Assembly: GCA_021108035.1 (NCBI GenBank)
Contig: JAIORQ010000013.1
Location: 1-56,322 of the forward strand
Reading direction: 5' to 3'
DNA from: Bacteroidales bacterium
GTDB lineage: Bacteria; Bacteroidota; Bacteroidia; Bacteroidales; JAADGE01
Length of the DNA stretch: 56,322 bases
This document shows positions 1 through 8,142 of this stretch, one piece after another (the first letter of the stretch is position 1; every line of letters begins with the position of its first letter). The notes beneath the pieces are model-generated. The model saw only the letters and a program-made list of their open reading frames with translations. It had not been told where the DNA came from and did not search any database. A program made the position numbers and the translations under genes.

Positions 1-190
1 CTGATTTTGACATATCAATATTATCACGCTTTTCCCAAAGTTTCATAAACACATCGTGGACAATGCTTTTGGCATCATCCGTATCTTTAACAAACTTAAA
101 AGCAAATGCTGTTAAGGGTTTAAAGTAGGTTTTAAAAACTTCTTCAAAATCCGATTTGTTTAAAGTTGATATGTTACTTGTTTTTTTCAA
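1..190 (-). CDS. ECF-type RNA polymerase sigma factor, N-terminal part
   Basis: This is the beginning of a gene whose remainder lies beyond the left edge. The readable 63 residues run from a probable TTG start at 188-190 and contain FEEVFKTYFKPLTAFAFKFV followed by DTDDAKSIVHDVFMKLWEKR. This is the sigma-70 region 2 pattern of extracytoplasmic-function sigma factors, with the D-D-A-x-x-I-V-x-x-V-F core that contacts core polymerase and the -10 element. No ATG occurs upstream in frame before a stop, so a TTG (or ATT just before it) must serve as start. In Bacteroidota such factors often pair with a FecR-type anti-sigma factor and a SusC/D locus, but nothing of that kind is visible here. The family call is firm; the target regulon cannot be read. 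Confidence 0.85.
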   Translation of the reverse strand, partial: MKKTSNISTLNKSDFEEVFKTYFKPLTAFAFKFVKDTDDAKSIVHDVFMKLWEKRDNIDMSKS

Positions 191-249
191 AATGATATTA
201 CAATAATAACAATATTTTAAAGATTAATGAAAATTTGTAAACAAAATCG

Positions 250-257
250 TATCTTTG
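250..257 (+). promoter_or_regulatory. Candidate -7 promoter element before the antitoxin gene
   Basis: TATCTTTG matches the Bacteroidota -7 consensus TAnnTTTG. No good TTG -33 box is seen at the expected spacing. The element lies 18 bases before the ATG at 275, so transcription would begin around 263-266. This supports the start at 275 over an in-frame ATG at 227. Confidence 0.4.
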
Positions 258-274
258 TAATAAATACAGAACTT

Positions 275-502
275 ATGGAAACAATGACAACGCTTTCTGA
301 CTTTCATATAAAAGTTACAGAGGAAACAGAAGAAGCCAAGGCATTTATTAAATATTTGATGACGCTTTCTTTTATAGAAGTTGTGAAAGAGCCAAACGAA
401 GAAACCAAAAAAGCTATAGAAGATGCAAAAAAAGGAAAAACGACAGCAGTTAACGATATTAAAAGTTTTTTTAATGAAATAAAAGAAGATGCCGGTATAT
501 AA
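275..502 (+). CDS. Small antitoxin-like protein of a degraded toxin-antitoxin pair
   Basis: This 75-residue acidic protein begins METMTTLSDFHIKVTEETEE and ends in a lysine- and glutamate-rich tail (NDIKSFFNEIKEDAGI). It resembles small Bacteroidota antitoxins that precede RelE/YafQ toxins: short, charged and helical, with a toxin frame overlapping the 3' end. Its stop codon at 500-502 overlaps the start of the toxin-like frame at 489, the usual translational coupling of such modules. An in-frame ATG at 227 would add 16 residues, but the promoter-like element at 250-257 argues against it. No DNA-binding fold is recognisable from sequence, so the antitoxin role is inferred mainly from context. 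Because the toxin frame is truncated, this may be an orphan antitoxin. Confidence 0.5.
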   Translation: METMTTLSDFHIKVTEETEEAKAFIKYLMTLSFIEVVKEPNEETKKAIEDAKKGKTTAVNDIKSFFNEIKEDAGI

Positions 503-653
503 AATTGAAACAACCGGAAAATTCAGAAAAGATGCTGTTCTTGCAGCAAAAAGAAATTTTGATATTGATGAACTTGAAAAATTATTGAAATATTATCAAA
601 ACCCGGCATTACAAGTTCAGCGATTTAATAATAATATCGTTGAGTTTTTGTAA
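489..653 (+). pseudogene. Truncated YafQ/RelE-type toxin remnant
   Basis: The frame encodes only 54 residues, starting MPVYKIETTGKFRKDAVLAA and continuing with KRNFDIDELEKLLKYYQNPA. The order (Y-K-I-x-x-T-x-K-F-x-K-D, then K-R-x-F-D-I-x-x-L) is the beginning of YafQ/RelE-family mRNA interferases, which are usually about 90 residues. The central and C-terminal strands carrying the catalytic histidines and arginine are missing. The last residues (LQVQRFNNNIVEFL) do not look like the family and probably come from a deletion junction. It overlaps the antitoxin by 14 bases. An inactive remnant is the likeliest reading; a functional short peptide is possible but unsupported. Confidence 0.55.
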
Positions 654-674
654 AACAAAATTTATGCAAAAAAA

Positions 675-695
675 AACCTCGAAATATTCGAGGTT
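675..695. terminator. Bidirectional rho-independent terminator
   Basis: A perfect 9-bp stem (AACCTCGAA / TTCGAGGTT) with a 3-base loop is flanked by an A-run on the left and a T-run on the right. It can therefore terminate both the rightward toxin-antitoxin transcript and the leftward gldN transcript that ends at 714. Confidence 0.8.
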
Positions 696-713
696 TTTTT
701 ATTATTAATTCTT

Positions 714-1556
714 TTAGAACTCCCAAAGTTCATGTTCATATGAGAATATATCATCTTTAATCTTTTCAGATTCAAGTAAAACATCCAATCCGGTTTTATA
801 TGCCTCAATTCTTCGATTGTTAAACACATTTGACTGACTAAAAATATATCCGTCAAACATTCTTTTCACAAAATAATCATCAAATGATATTTCTTGCGAT
901 TGATTTTCTGCATTATAAATTGGTTGGCTTGCAAAGATATTCCTCGCTTCCGGGAAGAAAACCCAAAATAACTTCTTCTGTCTCATATCTTCTTGATCAA
1001 GATCATCATCTCTGTAGAAAATTCTTATAGGACATAAACCTATAATTCTACATTCCATGACAGAACGTTGCTTGTCAAATATCCATCTTTCTTTGATTAA
1101 CAATTCCTTTACTTCACTGATATCAGCCGGTTTTTTAGTAATAATAGGTAATGTTTCTCCGGTTTCAGGATCAATATCGTATGTAGTATCAATACCTGCT
1201 CCGAATCTCTGATCAATCTCATTCAAGGTATATTGAGAAATAAATTCTTCCGTTGCAAAAGGAGTTAAACTTTTATTTTTAATACCCCACATCATTAATT
1301 GAATAAGACTTTTTCTGTCTTCCATTTCTTCAGTTGGAAAGTATAAAGATAAATTTCTTTTCTCAGTAAGATTAACTCTCCTTATTAAAACTTTAGACCA
1401 CATTACATCAGCTTCTCTGATAAATTGAAAAGGTAATGGTTTTCTTTTCGAAGTTATATGTTTGGTATAGACTCCGTCTACACCTTGTGCTTCAATACCA
1501 GATGTAAATGCTGCAAATATAAACAGTCCTATCAGTGAAAACAATATTTTTTTCAT
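714..1556 (-). CDS. gldN: Type IX secretion protein GldN/PorN
   Basis: GldN (PorN) is a periplasmic component of the type IX secretion system (T9SS). It associates with the GldK ring under the outer membrane. The 280-residue protein starts with a signal peptide (MKKILFSLIGLFIFAAFTSG, cleavage near IEAQG) and shows family-typical stretches: IREADVMWSKVLIRRVNLTE near the N-terminus, and CRIIGLCPIRIFYRD with FFPEARN in the middle and C-terminal thirds. Length is normal for the family. It is the last gene of the porP-gldK-gldL-gldM-gldN cluster, 115 bases after gldM, and is followed by a terminator at 675-695. No damage is visible. Confidence 0.93.
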   Translation of the reverse strand: MKKILFSLIGLFIFAAFTSGIEAQGVDGVYTKHITSKRKPLPFQFIREADVMWSKVLIRRVNLTEKRNLSLYFPTEEMEDRKSLIQLMMWGIKNKSLTPFATEEFISQYTLNEIDQRFGAGIDTTYDIDPETGETLPIITKKPADISEVKELLIKERWIFDKQRSVMECRIIGLCPIRIFYRDDDLDQEDMRQKKLFWVFFPEARNIFASQPIYNAENQSQEISFDDYFVKRMFDGYIFSQSNVFNNRRIEAYKTGLDVLLESEKIKDDIFSYEHELWEF

Positions 1557-1671
1557 ATCAATAATATTTTGGGGGACATTTCCCCTGTTTCTTTATTTAA
1601 TTGGTTTTTAAATTAACGTATAATATTTTAAAATAGTATTTGAATTTATTAAAAGCTATTTAAAAACTCAA

Positions 1672-3252
1672 TTATCTCAGTTTAAGAACAAGATCGCCGA
1701 TCTTTCTGACAGTTCCGTCAGGTCCTTTTGCTTTAACACCCTCAATTATAACACGAGAATTACGTTTTGCTTGCCTTATAATTGATTTTTGCTGAGTTGT
1801 AAATCTCCTGCTGTTTGAATTTGCACTTTCATCAAAACCGCCGATATTACAAGTTACAGTAAATTTTGTAACTGTAAATTTAAGATTAAAATCAAAATTT
1901 TCCATAGTTGCATTTATACCGCTCAATGCCAATAATGTAGATTGCGGACAATTACCGCCTTTATAGTATGATGATCCAGGTGCTCCTATAGTTGTTACAG
2001 GACTCGGTAAAGTCTTTACTCTGAATTCTTTAGAGCCAAGACTTCTGCCGTTAGCAGAAACATTTACTCGTGTTTTTCCTGCACTTCTTACTCTCACAAT
2101 ATAATTTGACCCACCAATTTTTCTAATAGAACCGTTTCTGATTGATGCACTTACTTTATCAGCAGGAGTACCTGCAGCTGTGATCTCAACCGGATTATCT
2201 ACACCAATATAAAATACGTTCATTTTTGTAGGAGACACACTAACACTCGGAGCAGCTACTTGATATTCAGTAGAAAACGGAAAAGAATCCAATTCTGCAG
2301 AACCGGGTTTCTGTACAATAATCTTTCCGCTTAATTTATGAATTCCGTATCCTCCGGCAGTTACTGAATATATTCCCTTTCCTGTATTGTCAAAAGAATC
2401 AATAATAGAACCGTTATCAAGTTTTATTACCGGTTTTTGTGTAGTATCTGATGCAGCTACAAAAATCTTAGCAATATATCTTTCTCCTGATAATATATAA
2501 CCCTTATCAGTAGTAACAATTGCATTCAAATCAGTAAATTTATATGATTTTGCATCTACCTGAGAATACAAGTTACTTATAGCTTCAGACTCTGTATTTA
2601 ACACATCGGTTTTTAGCTTAGTTAACATTGTGATAACAGCAACCAAGGGTAATTGATCAAAATTTGCCATCTCCCAAGATTTTATACCTCCGTCTTGACC
2701 TTCCATATCGGTAGTACTCAAGTTAATGTTCATGCTGTTAACAACAGTTTCACCACCGTCAACTCCTTTTAAAACTTTCTCAATATCTGCCCTGTATTTA
2801 TCAATCTTATTTTTAAGTATAAGAGCACGTATTTTTCCTTCGGATTTATCCTCCAGCATTGCATGCAAAGGAGATTCTCTGTCTTTTTTATCCTCAATAA
2901 CACCGGTACCGTTTTTCAAAAACAACTCATAATCTTCTCCCGAAGCTTCCAATATTATTTTTTGAAGAGTAGTAATATAGGCAGTTAATTCTTTTGAATA
3001 ATTACCGACATCAACAGCTTTATCTCTCCAAGGACCAACCTTTTTCTCATTTGCTTTAAATTTGCCGTCAAAATCAGCATAAACAACATCGTTTTTAGAC
3101 GAAATCCCTTTTTCAGTTTTTATTAAACTATCGTTAACCAAGACAAATGCATTCAATATCTCAGCTGAAACGTTCATTGCAAGCAATGCCGTTAAAACAA
3201 GATACATCATGTTAATCATCTTCTGCCTTGGTGATAAATTACCATGACTCAT
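1672..3252 (-). CDS. gldM: Type IX secretion motor protein GldM/PorM
   Basis: GldM forms the periplasm-spanning shaft of the T9SS proton-driven motor, anchored with GldL in the inner membrane and reaching the GldK/GldN ring. The 526-residue protein begins MSHGNLSPRQKMINMMYLVL, a short cytoplasmic tail and the single transmembrane helix typical of GldM (TALLAMNVSAEILNAFVLVN follows). A helical D1 region (about residues 40-230) precedes several beta-rich domains; the final one includes GGFDESANSNSRRFTTQQKS and ends in LVLKLR. Length matches the family. It lies 58 bases downstream of gldL and is most likely cotranscribed with it. GldL and GldM function as a GldL5-GldM2 complex in studied members. 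Confidence 0.95.
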   Translation of the reverse strand: MSHGNLSPRQKMINMMYLVLTALLAMNVSAEILNAFVLVNDSLIKTEKGISSKNDVVYADFDGKFKANEKKVGPWRDKAVDVGNYSKELTAYITTLQKIILEASGEDYELFLKNGTGVIEDKKDRESPLHAMLEDKSEGKIRALILKNKIDKYRADIEKVLKGVDGGETVVNSMNINLSTTDMEGQDGGIKSWEMANFDQLPLVAVITMLTKLKTDVLNTESEAISNLYSQVDAKSYKFTDLNAIVTTDKGYILSGERYIAKIFVAASDTTQKPVIKLDNGSIIDSFDNTGKGIYSVTAGGYGIHKLSGKIIVQKPGSAELDSFPFSTEYQVAAPSVSVSPTKMNVFYIGVDNPVEITAAGTPADKVSASIRNGSIRKIGGSNYIVRVRSAGKTRVNVSANGRSLGSKEFRVKTLPSPVTTIGAPGSSYYKGGNCPQSTLLALSGINATMENFDFNLKFTVTKFTVTCNIGGFDESANSNSRRFTTQQKSIIRQAKRNSRVIIEGVKAKGPDGTVRKIGDLVLKLR

Positions 3253-3310
3253 AATCTGTATTTTTTAAAATTATACAATAAATTAATTTCAGAATAAACG
3301 TTAAACGGAA

Positions 3311-4246
3311 TTAATCCAAATTAACATTCATTGCACTCAGCATATTTCCGTACACAGTATTAAGAGCTTCCAGTTTCTGTCCTAACTTAGTAATTTCATT
3401 GTTATATATTTTAGAATGTTCAACCGAACCTTGAAGATCAGCCATCATTTGGTCAAGATCAGTTTCGTTCAATTGTAATTCAAATATCGCATTAAGAGCA
3501 GAAAGATTTTTATTTAATTTGCTAATATGGCCGTTGTATTCAGAATTACCTTCTTGAAGTGCTGAAAAATCAAGGTCCATAGTACCTGTTAAACGTTTGT
3601 ATGCTTCTGCAAATTCGTTTCCTCCTGTTGAGACTTTTTCAGATGTACTGCTGAAAGAATCAGAAAGGCCATCAGCTGAATAATTTATTTTTTCAGATGC
3701 ATTGCTGAAAGAACCGGAAAGAGTTTCAGTAGAATTATTTACGCTTTCAACTGATTTATTGTACGATTCAATAAGGTTTGTAACAGCACCGCTGGCACCT
3801 TTCATTTTTTCAGCATATTCATTTGTAACTAATGCAGCATCGGAAACATCTGTCATTTGAGAAACCTGATTGCTCAATTTATCAATACCGTCACCAAATT
3901 TTTCAAATAAATTAGTATCTCCTGCTTTCTCAATCATCTCATTAAATCTACCAAGAGCATCTGTCGAAGCCGGTAATGTTTCTTTTTCGGCAGGTACATC
4001 AATTACACCGTCTAATCCTGCCAATTGTGGGTAAACTAAAGTCCAATCAAGTTCCTCATGAAGAGGTTCAAATGCAGAAAAGAAGAAAATAATTGCTTCT
4101 ACAATAAGACCTACAGTTAACATCAAATTAGCACCGGGCCAGTGAGTTAACTTAAATAAAGCACCGAGTAAAACAATTGAAGCACCCCATCCGTATAAGT
4201 ACTTCATGAAAACTTTAAACCTGTGACTTTCTGTGATATTAGCCAT
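3311..4246 (-). CDS. gldL: Type IX secretion motor protein GldL/PorL
   Basis: GldL is the inner-membrane stator-like partner of GldM and couples proton flow to T9SS function. The 311-residue protein has two closely spaced transmembrane helices at the N-terminus: YLYGWGASIVLLGALFKLTH, then PGANLMLTVGLIVEAIIFFF. The following FSAFEPLHEELDWTLVYPQL is characteristic of the family. The rest is a long serine- and asparagine-rich cytoplasmic coiled coil with repeated pseudo-heptads (TETLSGSFSNASEKINYSAD and similar units). A glutamate in the second helix (VEAIIFFF) corresponds to the conserved membrane glutamate implicated in proton conduction. It is preceded by an unusual 200-base gap from gldK that contains a perfect hairpin. 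Confidence 0.95.
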   Translation of the reverse strand: MANITESHRFKVFMKYLYGWGASIVLLGALFKLTHWPGANLMLTVGLIVEAIIFFFSAFEPLHEELDWTLVYPQLAGLDGVIDVPAEKETLPASTDALGRFNEMIEKAGDTNLFEKFGDGIDKLSNQVSQMTDVSDAALVTNEYAEKMKGASGAVTNLIESYNKSVESVNNSTETLSGSFSNASEKINYSADGLSDSFSSTSEKVSTGGNEFAEAYKRLTGTMDLDFSALQEGNSEYNGHISKLNKNLSALNAIFELQLNETDLDQMMADLQGSVEHSKIYNNEITKLGQKLEALNTVYGNMLSAMNVNLD

Positions 4247-4380
4247 AATAAAAATATTTAGAATTAATAATAATTGATTTATTTAAAATTTTTGTTAAAG
4301 ATAAAAAATAATAAATTTAAAAACAAAATTTATTAGTTAAGCTTAACTTTTTTTTGATAACAGTAACTAATATTTATATA

Positions 4381-4422
4381 AATTATAAGGTATTTTCAGA
4401 AATCTGAAAATACCTTATAATT
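4381..4422 (-). promoter_or_regulatory. Perfect 20-bp hairpin between gldK and gldL
   Basis: Bases 4381-4400 are the exact reverse complement of 4403-4422, leaving a two-base loop (AA). The element begins 25 bases after the gldK stop codon and sits 135 bases before the gldL start on the minus strand. No clear U-run follows it in the direction of gldL, so it is not a classical terminator. It may be an mRNA-stability or processing element that uncouples gldK from gldLMN levels, or a weak attenuator. Confidence 0.7.
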
Positions 4423-4446
4423 ATTGTAATTTATCAGAAAAAATCA

Positions 4447-5862
4447 TTAGAAATTACTCGCATCCCATGCGTAATCATCATTACCCATATAGGATCTTAC
4501 ACATCTGAAACCTATATATGATTTTGCGGAATCTTGATAATCATATGTTCTTGCTCCTACTTGCATAAAATATGCTATATCTTTCCAAGATCCGCCTCTT
4601 ATTACTTTTCTTTTTAATGCCGGAGGATCTTCAGCTTTAGCATTATATCGATAATCAGGATTTAAATCATGGGTATAACTGTATGCTGATTCATCATATG
4701 CATTACTTGTCCATTCGGCAACGTTTCCTGCCATATCATATAAATGGAATTCATTAGGTGAATATTTCCTTACTTCAAGAGTTCTGTTGGCACCATCGTC
4801 TCCGTATCTTCCTCTTAAAGGTTTGAAATTTGCAATAAAGCATCCTGTTACATTTCTGGTATATAAACCGCCCCAAGGATACATAGAAAGATCTAAACCT
4901 CCTCTTGCAGCATATTCCCATTCTGCCTCTGAAGGTAATCTATAATCTTGGTATACGGGTTCGCCCTGAGATTGCTGGTAATTTCTCATAAGATCTGTTC
5001 TCCAAACACAAAAAGCATTTGCTTGTTTCCATGTTACACCGACAACCGGATATGTATTGTATGCACTATGCCAAAAATAACGTCTTGCAAACGGTTCATT
5101 ATAAGAATATGTATAATCTCTCATCCAAACTAATGTATCAGGATATACATTAATTTTAGAATGCATTATAAATGCGGATCTGTCTTTTACAGGTAATGTT
5201 TGACCTTTGCTGTCAACAACTGTACCTTTATATTCTCCTCCCGTGAAATCCTCATCGAAATGATATATGTTGCTTTTTTTTGCAGCTTGTTTTAAATCCA
5301 CCCATTCATAACTGTAAATTAATTTTCTGGTATCAACTTCTTTTTGTCTGTAGAAGCGTTCGTGCATAGGTAAATAGATATCACCTAATGCTTCTTGAAA
5401 ATCCTCATCCGCTCTGTTCCATTCAATATCTATTTCCCAGTTAATCAGACAAGTTTCCCAATCATCATGATCATATTCTGGATTTATTGCTAACATCTTT
5501 TCTTCATCAATTTCTTTTTTATACTCCTCGAAATCAGCTTCTATTAATAATCGTTTGGCGATTGAGTCTCTTACCCAATAAACGAATTGTTTATACTCAC
5601 TGTTTGTAATTTCAGTTTCATCCATCCAAAACGGATCAATTGATACTGTTTTTGACATAGATGTATGAGCAAAAGTAATATCTTGGTCGTTTAAACCCAT
5701 GTTATAACTACCCATTGGGATAAAAACCATTCCGTAAGGAGTTGGTTCATAAAAATTATCGCCGTCACCGACACCGATAAGCTCGCCTTGGGCGCCCTTT
5801 TTACCGCAACTACTTATAATTAATGCTGTTAAAACAAAAGATAATACAATTAACTTTTTCAT
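4447..5862 (-). CDS. gldK: Type IX secretion lipoprotein GldK/PorK
   Basis: GldK is an outer-membrane-anchored lipoprotein that forms a large periplasmic ring with GldN in the T9SS. The 471-residue protein has a lipoprotein signal with lipobox ISSC (mature Cys at residue 19). A formylglycine-generating-enzyme/SUMF1-like fold follows: PYGMVFIPMGSYNMG near residues 42-56, DPFWMDETEITNSEYKQFVY, YRLPSEAEWEYAARGG, NVAEWTSNAYDE, and the closing VIRGGSWKD ... YIGFRCVRS. The catalytic cysteines of true sulfatase modifiers are not expected in GldK, where the fold is structural. It starts 31 bases after the porP stop in transcription terms and precedes gldL by 200 bases. Confidence 0.95.
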   Translation of the reverse strand: MKKLIVLSFVLTALIISSCGKKGAQGELIGVGDGDNFYEPTPYGMVFIPMGSYNMGLNDQDITFAHTSMSKTVSIDPFWMDETEITNSEYKQFVYWVRDSIAKRLLIEADFEEYKKEIDEEKMLAINPEYDHDDWETCLINWEIDIEWNRADEDFQEALGDIYLPMHERFYRQKEVDTRKLIYSYEWVDLKQAAKKSNIYHFDEDFTGGEYKGTVVDSKGQTLPVKDRSAFIMHSKINVYPDTLVWMRDYTYSYNEPFARRYFWHSAYNTYPVVGVTWKQANAFCVWRTDLMRNYQQSQGEPVYQDYRLPSEAEWEYAARGGLDLSMYPWGGLYTRNVTGCFIANFKPLRGRYGDDGANRTLEVRKYSPNEFHLYDMAGNVAEWTSNAYDESAYSYTHDLNPDYRYNAKAEDPPALKRKVIRGGSWKDIAYFMQVGARTYDYQDSAKSYIGFRCVRSYMGNDDYAWDASNF

Positions 5863-5892
5863 AATACCTGTGTTATTTAAATAATTTTGTTT

Positions 5893-6825
5893 CTATAAAT
5901 AAAGAATGCTTTTGTATTTATAATCATTGTTTGGTCCAAAAAAGTCAAAACAGTATCCGACAAAAATCTCATGTGAGCCTTTACTTACTGTTATTAACCT
6001 TGTTAATGCCAATTCATATGCATATCCAACTTTAAGTCCGCCGAGAAGATTTAAAGTAATCATGGGAATAATTGCCTCACGATTTCTATATGAAACGCCT
6101 AAGCGAATTTTTTTATTGTATAAAGCAGAGATATTCCCGCTGTATTGTAATTTAGTTCCGTCAAATTTCACAAAAACAGACGGTTGCAACTCAATTGGGC
6201 TGTTTAATAACCTGAAACTGTAACCTGCTGTTCCAAAATAATGACGTCTCAAAAATGATGCCGATTCAACATTTGGATATTTTACAGGTAGTTGAGGAAT
6301 ATGAGAAACAGAAAAACTTGCGTAAAATCTTTCACCAACTTTATAATATATCCCGGCACCAAGATCAAAAATAATTTTTTGAACTGCTTGATCAGTGATG
6401 AACGGATCGTCATTCGTTTCAGGAGGTTCCCAACTTCCTTCCAAATCTTTATTTATCATCCCTGCTTCTATACCAAAACCCACAGTCCCTAATCCGATTC
6501 TTCTATGATAAGAATATGCTAATTTTGCTTGAAAGTTTTTTTCAAACTCAAATCTGTCATCCATCATAGAAAGACCTATTCCTCCGTTAACCCCAAACAA
6601 TTTTATTTTAGAATGTACTCCGGCTAAAGTTGTAACCGGTGCCCCTTCAAAACCAACCCATTGTTGTCTGCTGATTGCCGAGGCGCAAATCCCGTCAGTC
6701 ATTCCGGCAAAAGCCGGGTTTGAAAACAATAAATTATCCTTATTATGGGCAAACTGAGGATCTTGCTGTGAAAATATTTCCATCGAAAAAACCGATACTA
6801 ATATAATTAGATATATTTTCTTCAT
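5893..6825 (-). CDS. porP: PorP/SprF family T9SS outer-membrane protein
   Basis: PorP/SprF proteins are outer-membrane beta-barrels that work with the T9SS, either as part of the core (PorP with PorE) or as anchors for secreted adhesins (SprF). The start is taken at MKKIYLIILVSVFSMEIFSQ, giving 310 residues with a clean signal peptide. A longer frame from 6864 would put 13 charged residues before the signal. The mature start QDPQFAHNKDNLLFSNPAFA is the family signature (Q-D-P-x-F ... N-P-A-x-A), followed by alternating beta strands and an aromatic C-terminal strand (YKYKSILYL). Position directly upstream of gldK matches the por operon order known from Porphyromonas gingivalis, which favours PorP over SprF. 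Confidence 0.9.
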   Translation of the reverse strand: MKKIYLIILVSVFSMEIFSQQDPQFAHNKDNLLFSNPAFAGMTDGICASAISRQQWVGFEGAPVTTLAGVHSKIKLFGVNGGIGLSMMDDRFEFEKNFQAKLAYSYHRRIGLGTVGFGIEAGMINKDLEGSWEPPETNDDPFITDQAVQKIIFDLGAGIYYKVGERFYASFSVSHIPQLPVKYPNVESASFLRRHYFGTAGYSFRLLNSPIELQPSVFVKFDGTKLQYSGNISALYNKKIRLGVSYRNREAIIPMITLNLLGGLKVGYAYELALTRLITVSKGSHEIFVGYCFDFFGPNNDYKYKSILYL

Positions 6826-6965
6826 CAAATACAAATTAAATAATTTTTTTTCTAATAAACTCAATTTTTTGATTAAAATTATAATTATCTGTAACTAATT
6901 TAATTTTTATTTTTTAATGTAAGCTCCTAAATAGGTGTGTTTATTATCGTTGTAGTATAAAAAAG

Positions 6966-8129
6966 TTAATTCATTTTATTAAAAAAATTCCACCAACGCT
7001 CCGGTATTTCATTTCTTGTTGCTTTTAAATAATCTTCATATGAACACGATATTATCTTTGACCTTTCATCATTTTTAACATTATAATTTACTTCTACCCA
7101 CCATCTCTCAGTTTTAGTACTTTTATAAAAGCATACATTATCGCTGATACCATCAATGTTTACTATGTATTTACGAAACTTTTTAATAATCGAATCAGGA
7201 TATTCATTTTTCCTGTTATAAAAAGACTGAATGAAATGCCAAACAACTTGAGCCGAAAGTTCAACAGTTTTATTATCATTATCGTAATCGGGGTTAACTT
7301 CAAATAATCCAAAAACAGAAACTTTATCACTAAATCCGGCATATTTTGACAATTGGCATATTTCTTCACCGTAAAAACCGTTAACAGAGGGAGAGTTTAC
7401 ACCGGGAGCATCTGAACTTTTTACTGATTTTATATCAATTGAAAAAAAATCAGCATCTCTGATGTATGGTTCATTTTGAGAAAGCTTTGACCTTGCAATT
7501 CCAAGCCTGACAGCTTCAAACTTTTCATTGATATAATTAATATCTTTTAAAGAATTGTAATACGATTGAAATCCAATATTAGAATAATTAAATAATTTAT
7601 TGTTATTTTTTATAACTTCAGATAAATACGTATCTGAACTAACTATATCATTTAATTCTCCTAAATCAAATTTAGGTTCTACAGAACATAATGAAAAAGC
7701 TTTTTTACCTTTTTCATATACTTTACAAACCGGTATGATCAAATCCTTACTGCCTCCAAGAATTATTACGGCAAGCTCTTCTTTCAATAATTCATATACT
7801 AAATCAGTTAAAGCAATATATGTATCTTTTACTGTTTTTCCGTTTTTAAGATTCCCAATATCAATAATATTTACTGTAGAAGGTATATATAATTTATAAA
7901 GTTCCTTTCTGATAAGATCAGGAGCTTTATAAGTGCCCTTATTATCTGAATTTCTTTCGTCTTGAACTCCTATTAAAGCAATATCAAAGTTTTCAAAAGA
8001 TTTTATCGGGTTTTTTTCAGAAAATACAGTAATATTATTAATAAATAAATCTTCTTTTTTAGAATATTTTGAAATATCAATTGATTCCGGCTTAAACGGA
8101 ATAAAAAAATCTTTTAGATTAATATTCAT
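6966..8129 (-). CDS. Arginase-fold protein with degenerate metal site
   Basis: This 387-residue protein belongs by sequence pattern to the ureohydrolase (arginase, agmatinase, formimidoylglutamase) superfamily. FDIALIGVQDERN (48-60) with GTYKAPDLIRKELYKLY is the usual N-terminal element, and VIILGGSKDLIIPV (121-134), FSLCSVEPKFDLGE (145-158) and FFSIDIKSVKSSDAPGVNSP (228-247) occupy the three metal-motif positions. The ligands are eroded: GGxHD reads GGSKD, DxHxD reads VEPKFD, and SxDxD reads SIDIK. Two-manganese catalysis is therefore doubtful. The start MNINLKDFF at 8129 is preferred because it sits 13 bases past the topA stop; a longer frame to 8204 would run back into topA. It is probably cotranscribed with topA and the T9SS genes. 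I recall an arginase-like gene near gldK/topA in other Bacteroidota, so it may have a conserved non-enzymatic role. Confidence 0.8.
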   Translation of the reverse strand: MNINLKDFFIPFKPESIDISKYSKKEDLFINNITVFSEKNPIKSFENFDIALIGVQDERNSDNKGTYKAPDLIRKELYKLYIPSTVNIIDIGNLKNGKTVKDTYIALTDLVYELLKEELAVIILGGSKDLIIPVCKVYEKGKKAFSLCSVEPKFDLGELNDIVSSDTYLSEVIKNNNKLFNYSNIGFQSYYNSLKDINYINEKFEAVRLGIARSKLSQNEPYIRDADFFSIDIKSVKSSDAPGVNSPSVNGFYGEEICQLSKYAGFSDKVSVFGLFEVNPDYDNDNKTVELSAQVVWHFIQSFYNRKNEYPDSIIKKFRKYIVNIDGISDNVCFYKSTKTERWWVEVNYNVKNDERSKIISCSYEDYLKATRNEIPERWWNFFNKMN

Positions 8130-8142
8130 CTTATTTAAGGTA

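Noticed and set aside
227-274. Upstream in-frame start for the antitoxin
   Set aside because: A -7-like element at 250-257 lies within this stretch, so the mRNA would start after the upstream ATG.
4335-4348. AGTTAAGCTTAACT palindrome followed by a T-run as a plus-strand terminator
   Set aside because: No plus-strand gene ends nearby; in the direction of gldL the run of bases precedes the stem instead of following it.
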